A stretch of 64,000 bases of DNA from Ardenticatenaceae bacterium (GCA_020634435.1 JACKBS010000006.1:735868-799867); one strand, 5' to 3'; counted from the stretch's first letter, positions 15,750 to 24,628 are shown. A program made the numbers and translations. The notes: a model not told the origin generated them from the letters alone.

Positions 15750-15822
15750 GTAGGGGTGGGATGGTGCGGCATGTTTTGGGCAAAACAGATGGTCTATTCT
15801 CCGCGCCGTCTCACCCTTTTAG
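15750..15822. repeat. Dispersed spacer repeat (GTAGGGGTGGGATGGTGCGGCA family)
   Basis: Shares its left end TAGGGGTGGGATGGTGCGGCA and internal CCGCGCCGTCTC with the element at 39840-39912. The G-rich left end and C-rich right end are roughly inverted. It lies in the spacer between a GNAT gene and the peptidase E gene. Confidence 0.65.
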
Positions 15823-15833
15823 GCAACGGCCGT

Positions 15834-16505
15834 TTACGGCGTAAACAATTTCCACTGCCCTTCCGAAATAACTTCGACGGTACCATCAACCACTTTGATA
15901 GCCGTCTCATCGTCCATTGCATACCCTGGCGTCGTCAGTTTAGCCGCCCACTTTTCCGCGTTGGCCAGGGTATTATGCGGCAGCATTTCATGACCCAGAT
16001 GCGGAAAAATGGCAAAATCCACCAGCCCCAGCGTTTCATCGCCTCCGCTGGGCGGCGTCCAATTCACAAATTCCTGGCCGATGTGCGGGGCCATCACCAT
16101 GCTGCCTGCACTCAGCCCGACCCAGACCAGATCATCCAGCGTGGGCAAAAGCTCGGCCAATCCAGATTGCTGCATCCAGTAGCCCAAATACATAGTGTCG
16201 CCGCCATTTACCAGCAGCACATCGGCCTCACGCACCCAGGCAACCCAGCGCTCTTTCTCAATGCTGGGCAGGGCGGTAAGCTCCAAAATGCCCACCGAGT
16301 TCCATCCCAGTTCGACCATCGGCGTTTCCGTTTCTTGTCCGCTAATGAACTCCCAGGCTTTGACCGGGCTGACCATCGGGTGCCCGTATGATGCAGTGGT
16401 AATGCAAAGGGCGTTGCATTCGGCAATCGGTTTGCCCAGCATCTCAACCAGCGCGTTGTGAATGCTTTTGTTTTTGATGCCCGCAGAAGTAAGCAGTAAT
16501 TTCAT
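15834..16505 (-). CDS. Peptidase E-like protein (S51 family, class I glutamine amidotransferase fold)
   Basis: A 223-aa protein with the S51 nucleophile region VWVGLSAGSMVMAP near residue 133 (Ser in LSAGS) and the preceding LLVNGGDTMYLGYWM typical of cyanophycinase/peptidase E relatives. Peptidase E removes N-terminal Asp from dipeptides in the cytoplasm. An acidic residue in GGDETLGLVDFAIFPHLGHE may complete the active site. AGGAAA lies before the ATG. Family is clear; aspartyl-dipeptidase specificity is not shown. Confidence 0.85.
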   Translation of the reverse strand: MKLLLTSAGIKNKSIHNALVEMLGKPIAECNALCITTASYGHPMVSPVKAWEFISGQETETPMVELGWNSVGILELTALPSIEKERWVAWVREADVLLVNGGDTMYLGYWMQQSGLAELLPTLDDLVWVGLSAGSMVMAPHIGQEFVNWTPPSGGDETLGLVDFAIFPHLGHEMLPHNTLANAEKWAAKLTTPGYAMDDETAIKVVDGTVEVISEGQWKLFTP

Positions 16506-16527
16506 GATTTTTCCTTTTTAAGTGTGG

Positions 16528-16546
16528 GTCGGATTGCCAATCCGAC
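16528..16546. repeat. Short hairpin at a stop codon
   Basis: GTCGGATTGCCAATCCGAC is an 8-bp stem with a 3-base loop, directly abutting the stop codon of the minus-strand DinB gene. It has no T-run on the coding strand, so it is more like a junction repeat than an intrinsic terminator. A similar CGGATTACTAATCCG word is near 38110. Confidence 0.6.
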
Positions 16547-17236
16547 TTACGATTCTTTGCCCGTCAAATCCTTGTCTTCCATTTCCCAGGCGTGGTCCAG
16601 GGTATGAAAGGCCGTATGCCGAATCAGGTACCGCAGCGGCCATTTTGCCCTGCTGCCAGCCTGCTTGCCTTGGGCATGATAGTCGCGGATGGCCTGGCAA
16701 TAAGCCTCGCGATAGCTTTTTAGCGCCTGGTCTGTAAGCATCACATCATCTGCGGGAACAACACCAACGCCCTTCGCCCAATCCTGCTCGGCGGCCAAGG
16801 TGTGGCGGACGATGCGGTCCCGATCGCGTCCGCCGCCGCGTGGCCCCTTCTGCATCTCAGCCGATACCCGCCCGCGCACCTCGTCGAAAAACGCCCAGCA
16901 CGCCTGCATCAGCGTCAGCTCACGCTCTAATTCCGCACCCGACATCTCTTGCTGGTCAACACCCGAAAACGCAAATGAGATGCCCCAGAAGTCTGTTGAT
17001 CCCGTGCCTGGATACTGCTCAACTACCTCGAAGTCCTGGATAGTGTCGAACGCCGCGCTCATGTTGGCTAGTTTCGCCACCTGGGCATAGCGCGGCATAA
17101 AGGCTTGCAGCTTTTCGATGGCTAGCTCTTCAGTCTTGGCGCCGCGCTCAAGGCCGGGCCAATCAGGTGCTACCGCCACCACCTTTTTGCCCTTGGGTCC
17201 CATTTCTAATGTTACTCGCATAGGGTTATTTGTCAC
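16547..17236 (-). CDS. DinB-like domain protein with N-terminal HicB-like segment
   Basis: A 229-aa protein from a GTG start. Residues 1-60 (VTLEMGPKGKKVVAVAPDWPGLERGAKTEELAIEKL) resemble the small HicB-type beta-alpha module. Residues 100-229 look like a DinB/YfiT four-helix bundle, with the metal-binding His pattern IVRHTLAAEQDW and RHTAFHTLDHAWEMED. DinB-fold proteins include bacillithiol- and mycothiol-dependent transferases. No thiol co-substrate can be inferred here. It is nine bases downstream of the DHFR-like gene, so co-transcribed with it. Confidence 0.7.
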   Translation of the reverse strand: MTNNPMRVTLEMGPKGKKVVAVAPDWPGLERGAKTEELAIEKLQAFMPRYAQVAKLANMSAAFDTIQDFEVVEQYPGTGSTDFWGISFAFSGVDQQEMSGAELERELTLMQACWAFFDEVRGRVSAEMQKGPRGGGRDRDRIVRHTLAAEQDWAKGVGVVPADDVMLTDQALKSYREAYCQAIRDYHAQGKQAGSRAKWPLRYLIRHTAFHTLDHAWEMEDKDLTGKES

Positions 17237-17244
17237 GATTCCTC

Positions 17245-17832
17245 CTATTGGTTGGTACGGCCGTTTCGCTCATAATTCACTACAAACACGCCGCTTGGCG
17301 TGACTTCGCTTTCCGTTACTTTGAAGGCTGCGGGGATGGTGCCACTGGCGAACAACCGCTTGCCGCTGCCCAACGTGGTCGGGTACAGCATCAGCCAGAA
17401 CACATCCACCAAATCATGCTGGATGAGCGTTTGTAGCAGATCGCTGCTGCCCCAAACGTGCAAATCTGGCCCCGGCTGCTGTTTGATTCGCGCGACTTGT
17501 TCGGCCACGTCTCCCTTTAAAAACACGGATGTCTGCCAGTCGCTAGACGTGCGGCTGTTGGAGGCAACGTATTTGGTTGCCGAGTTGGCCCCCGTCCAGA
17601 CGTCGCCATGATTTGGCCAGTACGGTTCCCAAATTTCAAACGTTTTCCGCCCTAACAGCAGGTCAAACGGCAAGTTCATCTGCCGTCTTAGGAGCGTTCC
17701 CAAAACCGGGTCGGAAAACGGCGCGACCCAGCCGCCCTGTGTAAAGCCGCCGCTGGTATCCTCTTCTGGGCCACCCGGTCCCTGGATGACGCCATCCAAC
17801 GAAATATGTTCAAGCACTACAATTTTTCTCAT
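17245..17832 (-). CDS. Dihydrofolate reductase family protein (RibD C-terminal-like)
   Basis: A 195-aa protein of the YyaP/YwjB type. It starts MRKIVVLEHISLDGVIQGPG, contains FDLLLGRKTFEIWEPYW, VFLKGDVAEQVARIKQQPGPDLHVWGSSDLLQTLIQHDLVDVFWLMLYPTTLGSGKRLF and ends with a beta strand VFVVNYER. The NADPH-type site G-G/S-x-x-L (VWGSSDLLQ) is present. Canonical folate-binding residues are not all recognisable, so folate reduction is unlikely; family members are putative NAD(P)H-dependent reductases. AAGGAAC precedes the ATG. Confidence 0.85.
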   Translation of the reverse strand: MRKIVVLEHISLDGVIQGPGGPEEDTSGGFTQGGWVAPFSDPVLGTLLRRQMNLPFDLLLGRKTFEIWEPYWPNHGDVWTGANSATKYVASNSRTSSDWQTSVFLKGDVAEQVARIKQQPGPDLHVWGSSDLLQTLIQHDLVDVFWLMLYPTTLGSGKRLFASGTIPAAFKVTESEVTPSGVFVVNYERNGRTNQ

Positions 17833-17863
17833 GAGTAAGTTCCTTTACCATCAAGATTTACGC

Positions 17864-17924
17864 AGATTGGACCAATTTCAATCGTAAACAATTTGAAAGC
17901 TCTCCAATTAAATTGGTCCAATCT
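17864..17924. repeat. 15-base-arm inverted repeat (AGATTGGACCAATTT arms)
   Basis: The perfect 15-base arms AGATTGGACCAATTT (17864-17878) and AAATTGGTCCAATCT (17910-17924) are separated by 31 bases. The arm length and split layout match 1782-1844 although the sequence differs. It is related in sequence to 51447-51479. Confidence 0.75.
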
Positions 17925-17947
17925 CTTGGCTAATTCTGCCTTATTCC

Positions 17948-18295
17948 TTACCGCAGAATCTTTTCCATCGCCTTGCCTTTGGCCAGCTCATCAATCAGCT
18001 TGTCTAAATAGCGGATTTTTTGCATCAATGGGTCTTCAATTTCTTCCACACGCACGCCGCACACCACGCCCTTGATGAGCGCCCGATTTGGATTCAGGGC
18101 CGGGGCCTGGTCAAAAAAGGTTTCAAAACTGTTTTCCTGCTCGATCTGCTCCTGTAAGCCCGCCTGGTCATAGCCCGTGAGCCAACAAATGAGTTGGTCC
18201 ACTTCTTCCTTGGTGCGATTTTTTCGCTCCGCTTTTTGCACATACAGCGGATAAACGCCCGCAAATTTCATGGTATAGATTCGGTGTTGCGTCAT
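17948..18295 (-). CDS. DUF2200 domain protein
   Basis: A 115-aa protein starting MTQHRIYTMKFAGVYPLYVQKAERKNRT, which is the conserved opening of DUF2200, followed by KEEVDQLICWLTGY and ALNPNRALIKGVVCGVRVEEIEDPLMQKIRYLDKLIDELAKGKAMEKIL. The ATG at 18295 is seven bases after GGAGG; the longer open frame upstream is not supported. Function is unknown; no catalytic motif is obvious. Confidence 0.85.
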   Translation of the reverse strand: MTQHRIYTMKFAGVYPLYVQKAERKNRTKEEVDQLICWLTGYDQAGLQEQIEQENSFETFFDQAPALNPNRALIKGVVCGVRVEEIEDPLMQKIRYLDKLIDELAKGKAMEKILR

Positions 18296-18326
18296 TGTCA
18301 TTCCTCCGTTGGTGTAGGTTCTGCGC

Positions 18327-18842
18327 TCAACAGTCAAAAACGGACCAGCAAATGTTGTTGCGCAGCCGCTGATCATCCAGCACAAGGTCGCGAATGGCTT
18401 CTGGCAGCTGCTCGCGCTGCCACTGGCATTCCCGCCGTCCGGCCGCCTCACCCTCGCCTTTTGGTGCGGCGGCTTGTACCGCCTTGATGGCATAAGCTGC
18501 GGCGCCCAACTCGTGAGCCGCAACGTGGGGCACGCAAGCCGCCTGACCTGCGGCAAAGGCGGCGTGTCGAGCAGCGCCGCGCAACTCTCTGGCCGCAGCC
18601 ATGGCGTGGCCGCCCACTGCTCTGGCTGCCATCATCGTGACCTCACCGCGCGTCCAGGCGTGTACCGCTTCGATGGCTTGTCGCGGACGGCCGTCTTCCA
18701 ATGCTACATCCTCAAACAAATGCAGCACATGCTCGGCGCAGTCCGCCGCCCACAGCGCCAGCAGATGATGGTCGGTATCTTCAAGCGTGCCGCCGCGCCG
18801 GATCGTGATGAACCGGGGGTCGCGCTGTTTCGGAAGTATCAT
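18327..18842 (-). CDS. Imm5-like putative immunity protein (copy 1)
   Basis: A 171-aa alpha-helical protein. Its core reads HHLLALWAADCAEHVLHLFE, then DGRPRQAIEAVHAWTRGEV and long Ala-rich helices (AAARELRGAARHAAFAAGQAACVPHVAAHELGAAAYAIKAV). The order WAADCAE - DDRPR-AI - Ala-rich helices is shared with the protein at 19352-19894 and with the family annotated as Imm5 in polymorphic-toxin systems. No toxin gene is nearby, so immunity function is uncertain. The start MILPKQ is chosen because upstream codons overlap the preceding DinB-like gene. Confidence 0.6.
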   Translation of the reverse strand: MILPKQRDPRFITIRRGGTLEDTDHHLLALWAADCAEHVLHLFEDVALEDGRPRQAIEAVHAWTRGEVTMMAARAVGGHAMAAARELRGAARHAAFAAGQAACVPHVAAHELGAAAYAIKAVQAAAPKGEGEAAGRRECQWQREQLPEAIRDLVLDDQRLRNNICWSVFDC

Positions 18843-18850
18843 GTTGGGTG

Positions 18851-19312
18851 CTATATTTCCACGCCCGGCAGACCTGCCACGCCCAACAGCAGCGACAGCT
18901 CGCCAGCATGGGGTAGATCGTGGTCGAGCAGCCCCCAAATCGTCTGCACGACTTCTGCATCCTGCTCGGTTAGATCGTCGTCGGGGGAGCCGCCCATCAG
19001 GCAGTCGGTGATGAATTGCCAGGTCAGGTCCAGCCCTTGCACAATTTCAACGGCCGTTCGTGGCAAATCATCGTCATCGTCCCAGCAGTGCAGCGGGGTT
19101 AACTCGGCCGCCTTCTCGCCCAGCGTGCGGTAAAGATGCAGGGCGCGGCCAAAGACAATATGCTCGGCAATTTCGCCGGGCGTGCGCAAATCGGGCAGCG
19201 GCCGTCGTTGCAGCTGCTCATCCGTGAGCGGCGCGATGGCCCGCTTGAGGGCGTCTTGATAATCTAGCCAACTTTCGAAGGCCCGTGCTTCGGCAATGGT
19301 TGCTCTGGTCAT
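18851..19312 (-). CDS. DinB superfamily-like protein
   Basis: A 153-aa helical protein that opens RAFESWLDYQDALKRAIAPLTDEQLQRRPLPDLRTPGEIAEHIVFGRALHLY, the DinB/DUF664 pattern in which a metal-binding His (AEHIVFGR) is followed by two more His (LLDHDLPHAGELS) near the C-terminus. AAGGAAG is upstream of the ATG. Members of this fold include thiol-dependent S-transferases and metal-dependent hydrolases. It lies between the two Imm5-like genes, all closely spaced, so one transcript is likely. Confidence 0.75.
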   Translation of the reverse strand: MTRATIAEARAFESWLDYQDALKRAIAPLTDEQLQRRPLPDLRTPGEIAEHIVFGRALHLYRTLGEKAAELTPLHCWDDDDDLPRTAVEIVQGLDLTWQFITDCLMGGSPDDDLTEQDAEVVQTIWGLLDHDLPHAGELSLLLGVAGLPGVEI

Positions 19313-19351
19313 CTATCTTTCTTCCTTTATTTTTGTGGATCAAGTATCTTG

Positions 19352-19894
19352 CTAATCGGTCCGGCTGCGGATGCCCGCATCCAGTTCATACATCAAACCA
19401 TCCAATCGGCTTTTCCCTGCCTGACGAGCCGGCATTTGCCGTAAGATTTCGCCCACCTCTGGCGGAACATGGGCGAGCGCCCACTGAATCTCGCCAGCGC
19501 CAATGCTCGAATCGCTGCCATGTTCAAGCTCCAGGGCCAGAGCCGCATAAGCGCCCGGCCCCACAATGTGCTTCGTTTGCTGGACATCCGCCAGCGGGTG
19601 CGTGTAGGCGCTCGATGCGGCTAACCCTGCCGCCCGGGCGGCGGCTGTCGCTGCGGGATCACCAATCTCACGGGCCGCAGCCATTGCTGCCAAGGCCAGG
19701 GAACGCAGTTGGGCCGTGCGCCGCTCCCCACTGGCAAACACCCGAATACCAGCAATGGCGGCGCGGGGCCGGTCATCTGCATTGGGTCGTGCTTCGTACA
19801 CGGGCAGCGCTCTTTCCGCGCAATCTGCGGCCCAGCTGCCCAAGGCTCTCAGCATGTCCAAGCTCAGGGTGATTGTGGTAGCCTTTGCACCCAT
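19352..19894 (-). CDS. Imm5-like putative immunity protein (copy 2)
   Basis: A 180-aa helical protein related to the gene at 18327-18842. It has LGSWAADCAERALPVYEARPNADDRPRAAIAGI, followed by Ala-rich helices and SSAYTHPLADVQQTKHIVGPGAYAALALELEHG. AGGAGA precedes the ATG. The two copies align in the first 90 residues and diverge after, so they are old paralogues rather than a recent duplication. Immunity is only a name-level inference; a helical scaffold or housekeeping role is equally possible. Confidence 0.6.
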   Translation of the reverse strand: MGAKATTITLSLDMLRALGSWAADCAERALPVYEARPNADDRPRAAIAGIRVFASGERRTAQLRSLALAAMAAAREIGDPAATAAARAAGLAASSAYTHPLADVQQTKHIVGPGAYAALALELEHGSDSSIGAGEIQWALAHVPPEVGEILRQMPARQAGKSRLDGLMYELDAGIRSRTD

Positions 19895-19952
19895 CCTTTA
19901 TCTCCTTGGTGTCGTTACCTTGCGACGAAAATGTTTGAAGGACGTTCTACTC

Positions 19953-20345
19953 TCAATGCTTTTTGGGCTCGTACAGCGAAATCCAGGTGCCATCCGGGTC
20001 GGTAATGTAGGCGTAACGAATACCTGCCGGGCTCATCTCTGGTTCTTTAATGATGGTGACGCCTTGGGCGCGTAGTTCCTTCAACGTCGCGGCCACATCA
20101 TCCGTTTCCAGGCCAATCTCAAAGGAATGGCCCGGTGTGGCGGGCGGCATGCCATGTGCTTTCAGCCCCGCCGCTGAACTGACGGCGATGGTGGCCCCGC
20201 CCACACGGAACTCCACGTGTTCGGGTTTGCCATCACGGGGAAAGCGGTAGGTTTCTGAGAGGCCCAGGATACGGCCGTAAAAGTCAATCCCTTTGGTGAT
20301 GTCGCCGCAGTAAATGGTGAGCACTGCACTTAAAATTGTAGGCAT
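19953..20345 (-). CDS. VOC (glyoxalase/bleomycin resistance) family protein
   Basis: A 130-aa protein starting MPTILSAVLTIYCGDITKGIDFYGRILGL, a single VOC module pair with the C-terminal metal/ligand strand YAYITDPDGTWISLYEPK. VOC proteins act as glyoxalases, dioxygenases, fosfomycin or bleomycin resistance factors. The ATG at 20345 is preferred over a TTG nine bases earlier. It is the first gene of the minus-strand island that ends with the YCII gene. Confidence 0.85.
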   Translation of the reverse strand: MPTILSAVLTIYCGDITKGIDFYGRILGLSETYRFPRDGKPEHVEFRVGGATIAVSSAAGLKAHGMPPATPGHSFEIGLETDDVAATLKELRAQGVTIIKEPEMSPAGIRYAYITDPDGTWISLYEPKKH

Positions 20346-20506
20346 CAAAAGCACCTCGCATAAATTCGTTTTTGCAATGGAACATGCGTTCGCATATTAG
20401 CACAGGCTGTAGATGGTGGCAACGGCTATTTTTTGGCAGAGGCGATGGTGGAGAGAAACGGCCGTGTTCCTTCTAACATACAAATTGTAAGGTGATTTTG
20501 CCCGAA

Positions 20507-22267
20507 TTACTCTGATTTGGTGGCCATTTGTGCCTGATGGAAGGAGTGGTAGAGACCTTTTTGCGCCAGCAGCGCTTCTGGCGATCCCGACTCCACCACG
20601 CCGCCTTTGTCTACAACGATGATGCGGTCGGCCCTGGCTACCGTGGTCATGCGATGGGCAATGACGATGGTGGTACGGCCGTACCGCAGCGCCTCGAATG
20701 AATCACGCAGGTTCACTTCTGTTAGCGGATCCAGCGCGGAAGTGGCCTCATCCAGCAGAAGCAGCCGGGGATTCCGCAAAAGTGCCCGTGCAATGGCCAC
20801 CCGCTGGCGCTCCCCGCCGGAGAGAGCCAGCCCCCGCTCGCCAACCATTGTCTGCAAGCCATCGGGCAGCGAGGCAACAAACGGTTGCAATTGCGCCGCC
20901 TGAACCACGCGTTCCACCTCCGCACCCAACTGCGCTGGCTCTTTGGGGTAGGTCAGGTTTTCGCTTAGGCTTGCATTCCACAAAAATGTTTCCTGCGGCA
21001 CAACCCCGATTTCGGCGCGAATCGCCGCCAGTGATAGTTCCTGCATTTCGGTGCCGTCGAGTAAAATCTGCCCGCTGTCTGGCTCATAGAGGCCCATCAA
21101 CAAATCGAAGATGGTGCTCTTGCCGCCGCCACTTGGCCCCACAATGCCCACAAACTCCCCGGCCCTGATCTTGAAAGACAACTCCTTGATGCCTGCCTCG
21201 CCACGGCCGTACGCAAAGGAAACATTGTCGAAAACCACCTCCATCCCCTGGTTCCGATTGGGCTTTTGGGGGAGGGCACTGCCATCCGTGCGTTCAATCG
21301 GCAGGGCAAAATGCTCATCGAGTTTGGTGATCGCGGCCCGGACTTCGGCAATGCTCAGGTGGGTCCGGCTCAACTGCTGGAGCGCCGACAAAACCCGGGG
21401 CGCATACACCAGAAACGCCACTAGGGAGCCAATGGACAACCGGTTGCCGATAATCTCATAGGCACCAAAGCCCAGCACAACGGCATATACCAGGTTGTTC
21501 AGAAACGAGGAAAGGGTATAGACGAGGAAGCCATGCAGGGCGCTGGACGCAAGTTTGCTTTCCCAGTACTGCTGGGACCACGCTTGCCAGCGTGTTTCCT
21601 CACGCTGCCGTCCATTAAAAGCGCGAATGGCGCGCAGGCCAGCCAGCGTCTCGTGGATCATGTTGGAGCTGGATTCGAGCAGATAGTACAGCCGTTCATC
21701 GAGTGATTCCACACGCTTGCGCACCAGCCAGCCCGCACCAAACAATAATGGGACAGCCAACAATGTGGCCAGAGCGAGTCGCCAGCTAGTTATGAACATT
21801 GCTACCACGTTGCCCACCAGAAACAGCACTTTGGGGATCAAGGGCAGCAGGTTATCACCAATCAACACATCGCCAACCTGGCCGCCCGAGCGGGTGAGGC
21901 GCTGAAATAGCGCGCCAGAATCGTACTGCTCCAGATCGCGCATCTGCACCGAGAGGGTATGTTCAAAGGCACGTTGGCGTAAGGCCTGGGTAACGGCCGT
22001 TCCGATTTTGCTGCGTTGGTGTCCCTCCAAAATACTCAAGCCGGATGAGGCAAACGGCAGCAACACCATGCCCGCAATCACACTGGCAATCAAGCCAAAG
22101 TTCCGTGAGCCGATGGCGTCGTCTATGAGGTAGCGAAACAGCAGCGGCGATAGCACATCCAGAACCGTCGCGAGCAAAATGAGCAGGATGGACAAAACAA
22201 TGGTTGCCCGATATTGGCGAATCTGGTCCAGCGCGATGCGATAGGTTTGCGACTGAGAAAGCTTCAC
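20507..22267 (-). CDS. ABC transporter, fused permease and ATPase (exporter type)
   Basis: A 586-aa half-transporter. Residues 15-300 contain six predicted transmembrane helices of the ABC exporter type (IVLSILLILLATVLDVLSPLLF; VLFLVGNVVAMFITSW; LALATLLAVPLLFGAGWLV). The nucleotide-binding domain has Walker A GPSGGGKS, signature LSGGERQR, Walker B LLLLDEATSALD and H-loop IAHR. The start is taken as the GTG at 22267 because AGGAGG lies six bases before it; an ATG 30 bases further out has no site. The substrate (lipid, drug or peptide) is unknown, and it probably homodimerises. It is a single gene with no obvious regulator. Confidence 0.9.
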   Translation of the reverse strand: MKLSQSQTYRIALDQIRQYRATIVLSILLILLATVLDVLSPLLFRYLIDDAIGSRNFGLIASVIAGMVLLPFASSGLSILEGHQRSKIGTAVTQALRQRAFEHTLSVQMRDLEQYDSGALFQRLTRSGGQVGDVLIGDNLLPLIPKVLFLVGNVVAMFITSWRLALATLLAVPLLFGAGWLVRKRVESLDERLYYLLESSSNMIHETLAGLRAIRAFNGRQREETRWQAWSQQYWESKLASSALHGFLVYTLSSFLNNLVYAVVLGFGAYEIIGNRLSIGSLVAFLVYAPRVLSALQQLSRTHLSIAEVRAAITKLDEHFALPIERTDGSALPQKPNRNQGMEVVFDNVSFAYGRGEAGIKELSFKIRAGEFVGIVGPSGGGKSTIFDLLMGLYEPDSGQILLDGTEMQELSLAAIRAEIGVVPQETFLWNASLSENLTYPKEPAQLGAEVERVVQAAQLQPFVASLPDGLQTMVGERGLALSGGERQRVAIARALLRNPRLLLLDEATSALDPLTEVNLRDSFEALRYGRTTIVIAHRMTTVARADRIIVVDKGGVVESGSPEALLAQKGLYHSFHQAQMATKSE

Positions 22268-22414
22268 GCGTTGCCTCCTGTGAAAGTGACTGCCCACTGG
22301 CCAGGTCAGTTTCGGCCAGAGAGTATGCTTTTATGGTACCGTATCACTCCAGCGAGGACGAGGGCAGGGTTGGTTACGGCCGTTTCCATTATCATTTTGC
22401 CTTGGATACGAAGG

Positions 22415-24628
22415 TTAACCTTCCTGCCACAGCGTCACCCGGTCCCGTCCTGCATCTTTAGACTGGTACAGAGCCTGGTCTGCTCGTTCTAGCAGCACAT
22501 TAACTGCGATTGGATCACTGGTATGCCAGATGGCAACCCCCATGCTTATGGTAACCGACAAAGATGTTTCGTTGGCAACCGTCAGAGGCGTTTGGGCAAT
22601 GAGCTGCCGCAAATTTTCGGCCGTTGCCTGGGCCGATTCGCCATTCATATCTGGCAATAAAACCACAAATTCTTCCCCACCAAAGCGGGCAAGGAAATCC
22701 TTGCTTCTGATAGTTTGCTGGCATAGAACTGCCAGTTTAACCAGGACCTCATCCCCGGTAAGATGACCAAACGAATCATTCACTTCTTTGAAGTAATCAA
22801 TATCAAACAGAATAAGGGCCAGGTAGGCGTTCTCTCGTTTCGCGCGTTCGATCTCCTTCACCACAACCTGGTCAAAGAAGCGCCGGTTATTCACTTTGGT
22901 CAGCGGGTCGGTGCTGGCAATTTGCTCCAGTTTGAGAGCCCGCAGTCGTTCCGTTTCAGCCTGTTTGCGAGCGGTAATGTCGCGCACGCTGCCCTGAACG
23001 TCAAGGATTCGGCCGTTTTCATCCACCCGAGGTGTGGCGCTGACAAGCGTGTGAATCACCTGCCCATCTTTGCACAGCAAATCAGATTCAAGGTTGGTAA
23101 CTGCTCCTTGACTGATGATTGCCTCACGAAAACGTTCGCTGTCCACGGGGTCCACAATGATGTCGTACATCGTCATCTGAACCATTTCACCTTTTGTAAA
23201 GCCCAAAACAGCCTGGCAGGCAGGGCTGACATCTTGAATTTGCCCATCGACCCCGGCAATGAAAATCATATCTTTTGAATTTTCGAATAAGGTGCGATAT
23301 TTTCGCTCGTTTTTTTTCAGGCTGAGATTGGTTTCTTCCAGTTCGCCAGACAAGGTTTCAATACTGCTAAATGATTGGGAAAATAAACTGGCCAGCAAAA
23401 TGGACTGTACAAAAATAAACGCGACAAATCCAAACGAGGCCACATTTTCGATGGGGACCGTTTGCGAAAACTGTATGGCACCAATAACCTCTCTTTGGAA
23501 AAGCGTATCGTAGATAATGGCCGCGAACAAAATGAGAGACGCAAAGCCAATGTAAAACGCTCCCGTGCGCCGTTTGTGCATAATCCTCGTCAGAAAATAG
23601 CCGCAATAGATGATTTCTAAAACGTAGATAACCTGATAATAGGTGGAGGAATAACTGAGCAAAAAGGTATCGGAAACGATTAAAAATAAGGAAAATCCGA
23701 CACCGCAGCCCAAAACTGCCCAAACAAACCAACGGTGGATATCGCGGGGGTACAAGCTTTGCAGAAACAAAACAAACAAAATCGGCGACAGGAAAAAGAC
23801 CAAATATTCCAGCCTCAGGGCCAGCTCCCAACCGATCGGGAAGAAAAATAGCAGCGTGCTTTGATTGGTCACACCTGTGCGAACGGCCGTACTCCAACAG
23901 AGCAAAGCAAAATAGAGCGGTGCCTTATCCTTTGTGCGGAAGAGATAAAGAAACAAATGATACAAGCCCATCACAAACAGAATGCCAGCTGAAAAAGCTT
24001 CCAGGAACCAGTTTTGTAGTTGATAACGATGAACGGGCTCTGCCAAACCAAGCAAAGGGTCATTGCGAAAACCGCCTTTACGATGCTGAAAATTTGATAT
24101 TTGCAGCACCAATTCCACCGTTTCGCCATGTGGCTCAAAGAAGATAGTAATGGGCTTTTTCTCAGGCGTCATGGCTTCAGGAGTAACCCCAACACGGCCG
24201 ATCTGAGCTGCCAACTGGCCGTCCACCCAGAGCGCATAAGCGCTGCCTTCCCCTTCAATATAAAGACCAAATGTCTGAGTTGTTTCAGGAGGATACAACA
24301 GGGTCAGGTGGTAAGTTGCAAACCCTTTTGGGGGCAAAGTCGTATTCGCTACAACATAGTTTGTCCAAACGTCTGGTACGGGTACATAGGCTGTCGGAGA
24401 TTGGCTGATGAGTTGATCCGGTGTAAGCAGCTCGTTCCAGTAAAAATTCCACTCCCCGGAAAGATTGATGGCCCCATCTTGGGCAAAATCCCACATGCGC
24501 AAATCGAGAATCCCTTCAATGGCTTGCGGCGGCTGGTGTTCAACGCCTGCCACAGAGGTGCAAGCCACCAAAAACAGACAGAGGCTCACCAAACAAATGC
24601 TGCTTAAGTATTTAGGGAGAGAGGCCAT
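22415..24628 (-). CDS. Membrane diguanylate cyclase with DISM extracellular and 7TM sensor and PAS domain
   Basis: A 737-aa protein. An N-terminal lipobox (LVAC, Cys23) follows a hydrophobic stretch. Residues 40-200 resemble the extracellular beta-sandwich of DISM sensors (LSGEWNFYWNELLTPDQL; GFATYHLTLLYP). Residues 210-420 form a seven-helix 7TMR-DISM membrane region. A short coiled coil leads to a PAS domain (YRTLFENSKDMIFIAGVDGQIQDVSPACQ) and a GGDEF domain with an intact GGEEF active site (LARFGGEEFVVLLP). It should make cyclic di-GMP in response to an extracellular, possibly carbohydrate, ligand. No RxxD inhibitory site is visible before GGEEF. Confidence 0.9.
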   Translation of the reverse strand: MASLPKYLSSICLVSLCLFLVACTSVAGVEHQPPQAIEGILDLRMWDFAQDGAINLSGEWNFYWNELLTPDQLISQSPTAYVPVPDVWTNYVVANTTLPPKGFATYHLTLLYPPETTQTFGLYIEGEGSAYALWVDGQLAAQIGRVGVTPEAMTPEKKPITIFFEPHGETVELVLQISNFQHRKGGFRNDPLLGLAEPVHRYQLQNWFLEAFSAGILFVMGLYHLFLYLFRTKDKAPLYFALLCWSTAVRTGVTNQSTLLFFFPIGWELALRLEYLVFFLSPILFVLFLQSLYPRDIHRWFVWAVLGCGVGFSLFLIVSDTFLLSYSSTYYQVIYVLEIIYCGYFLTRIMHKRRTGAFYIGFASLILFAAIIYDTLFQREVIGAIQFSQTVPIENVASFGFVAFIFVQSILLASLFSQSFSSIETLSGELEETNLSLKKNERKYRTLFENSKDMIFIAGVDGQIQDVSPACQAVLGFTKGEMVQMTMYDIIVDPVDSERFREAIISQGAVTNLESDLLCKDGQVIHTLVSATPRVDENGRILDVQGSVRDITARKQAETERLRALKLEQIASTDPLTKVNNRRFFDQVVVKEIERAKRENAYLALILFDIDYFKEVNDSFGHLTGDEVLVKLAVLCQQTIRSKDFLARFGGEEFVVLLPDMNGESAQATAENLRQLIAQTPLTVANETSLSVTISMGVAIWHTSDPIAVNVLLERADQALYQSKDAGRDRVTLWQEG

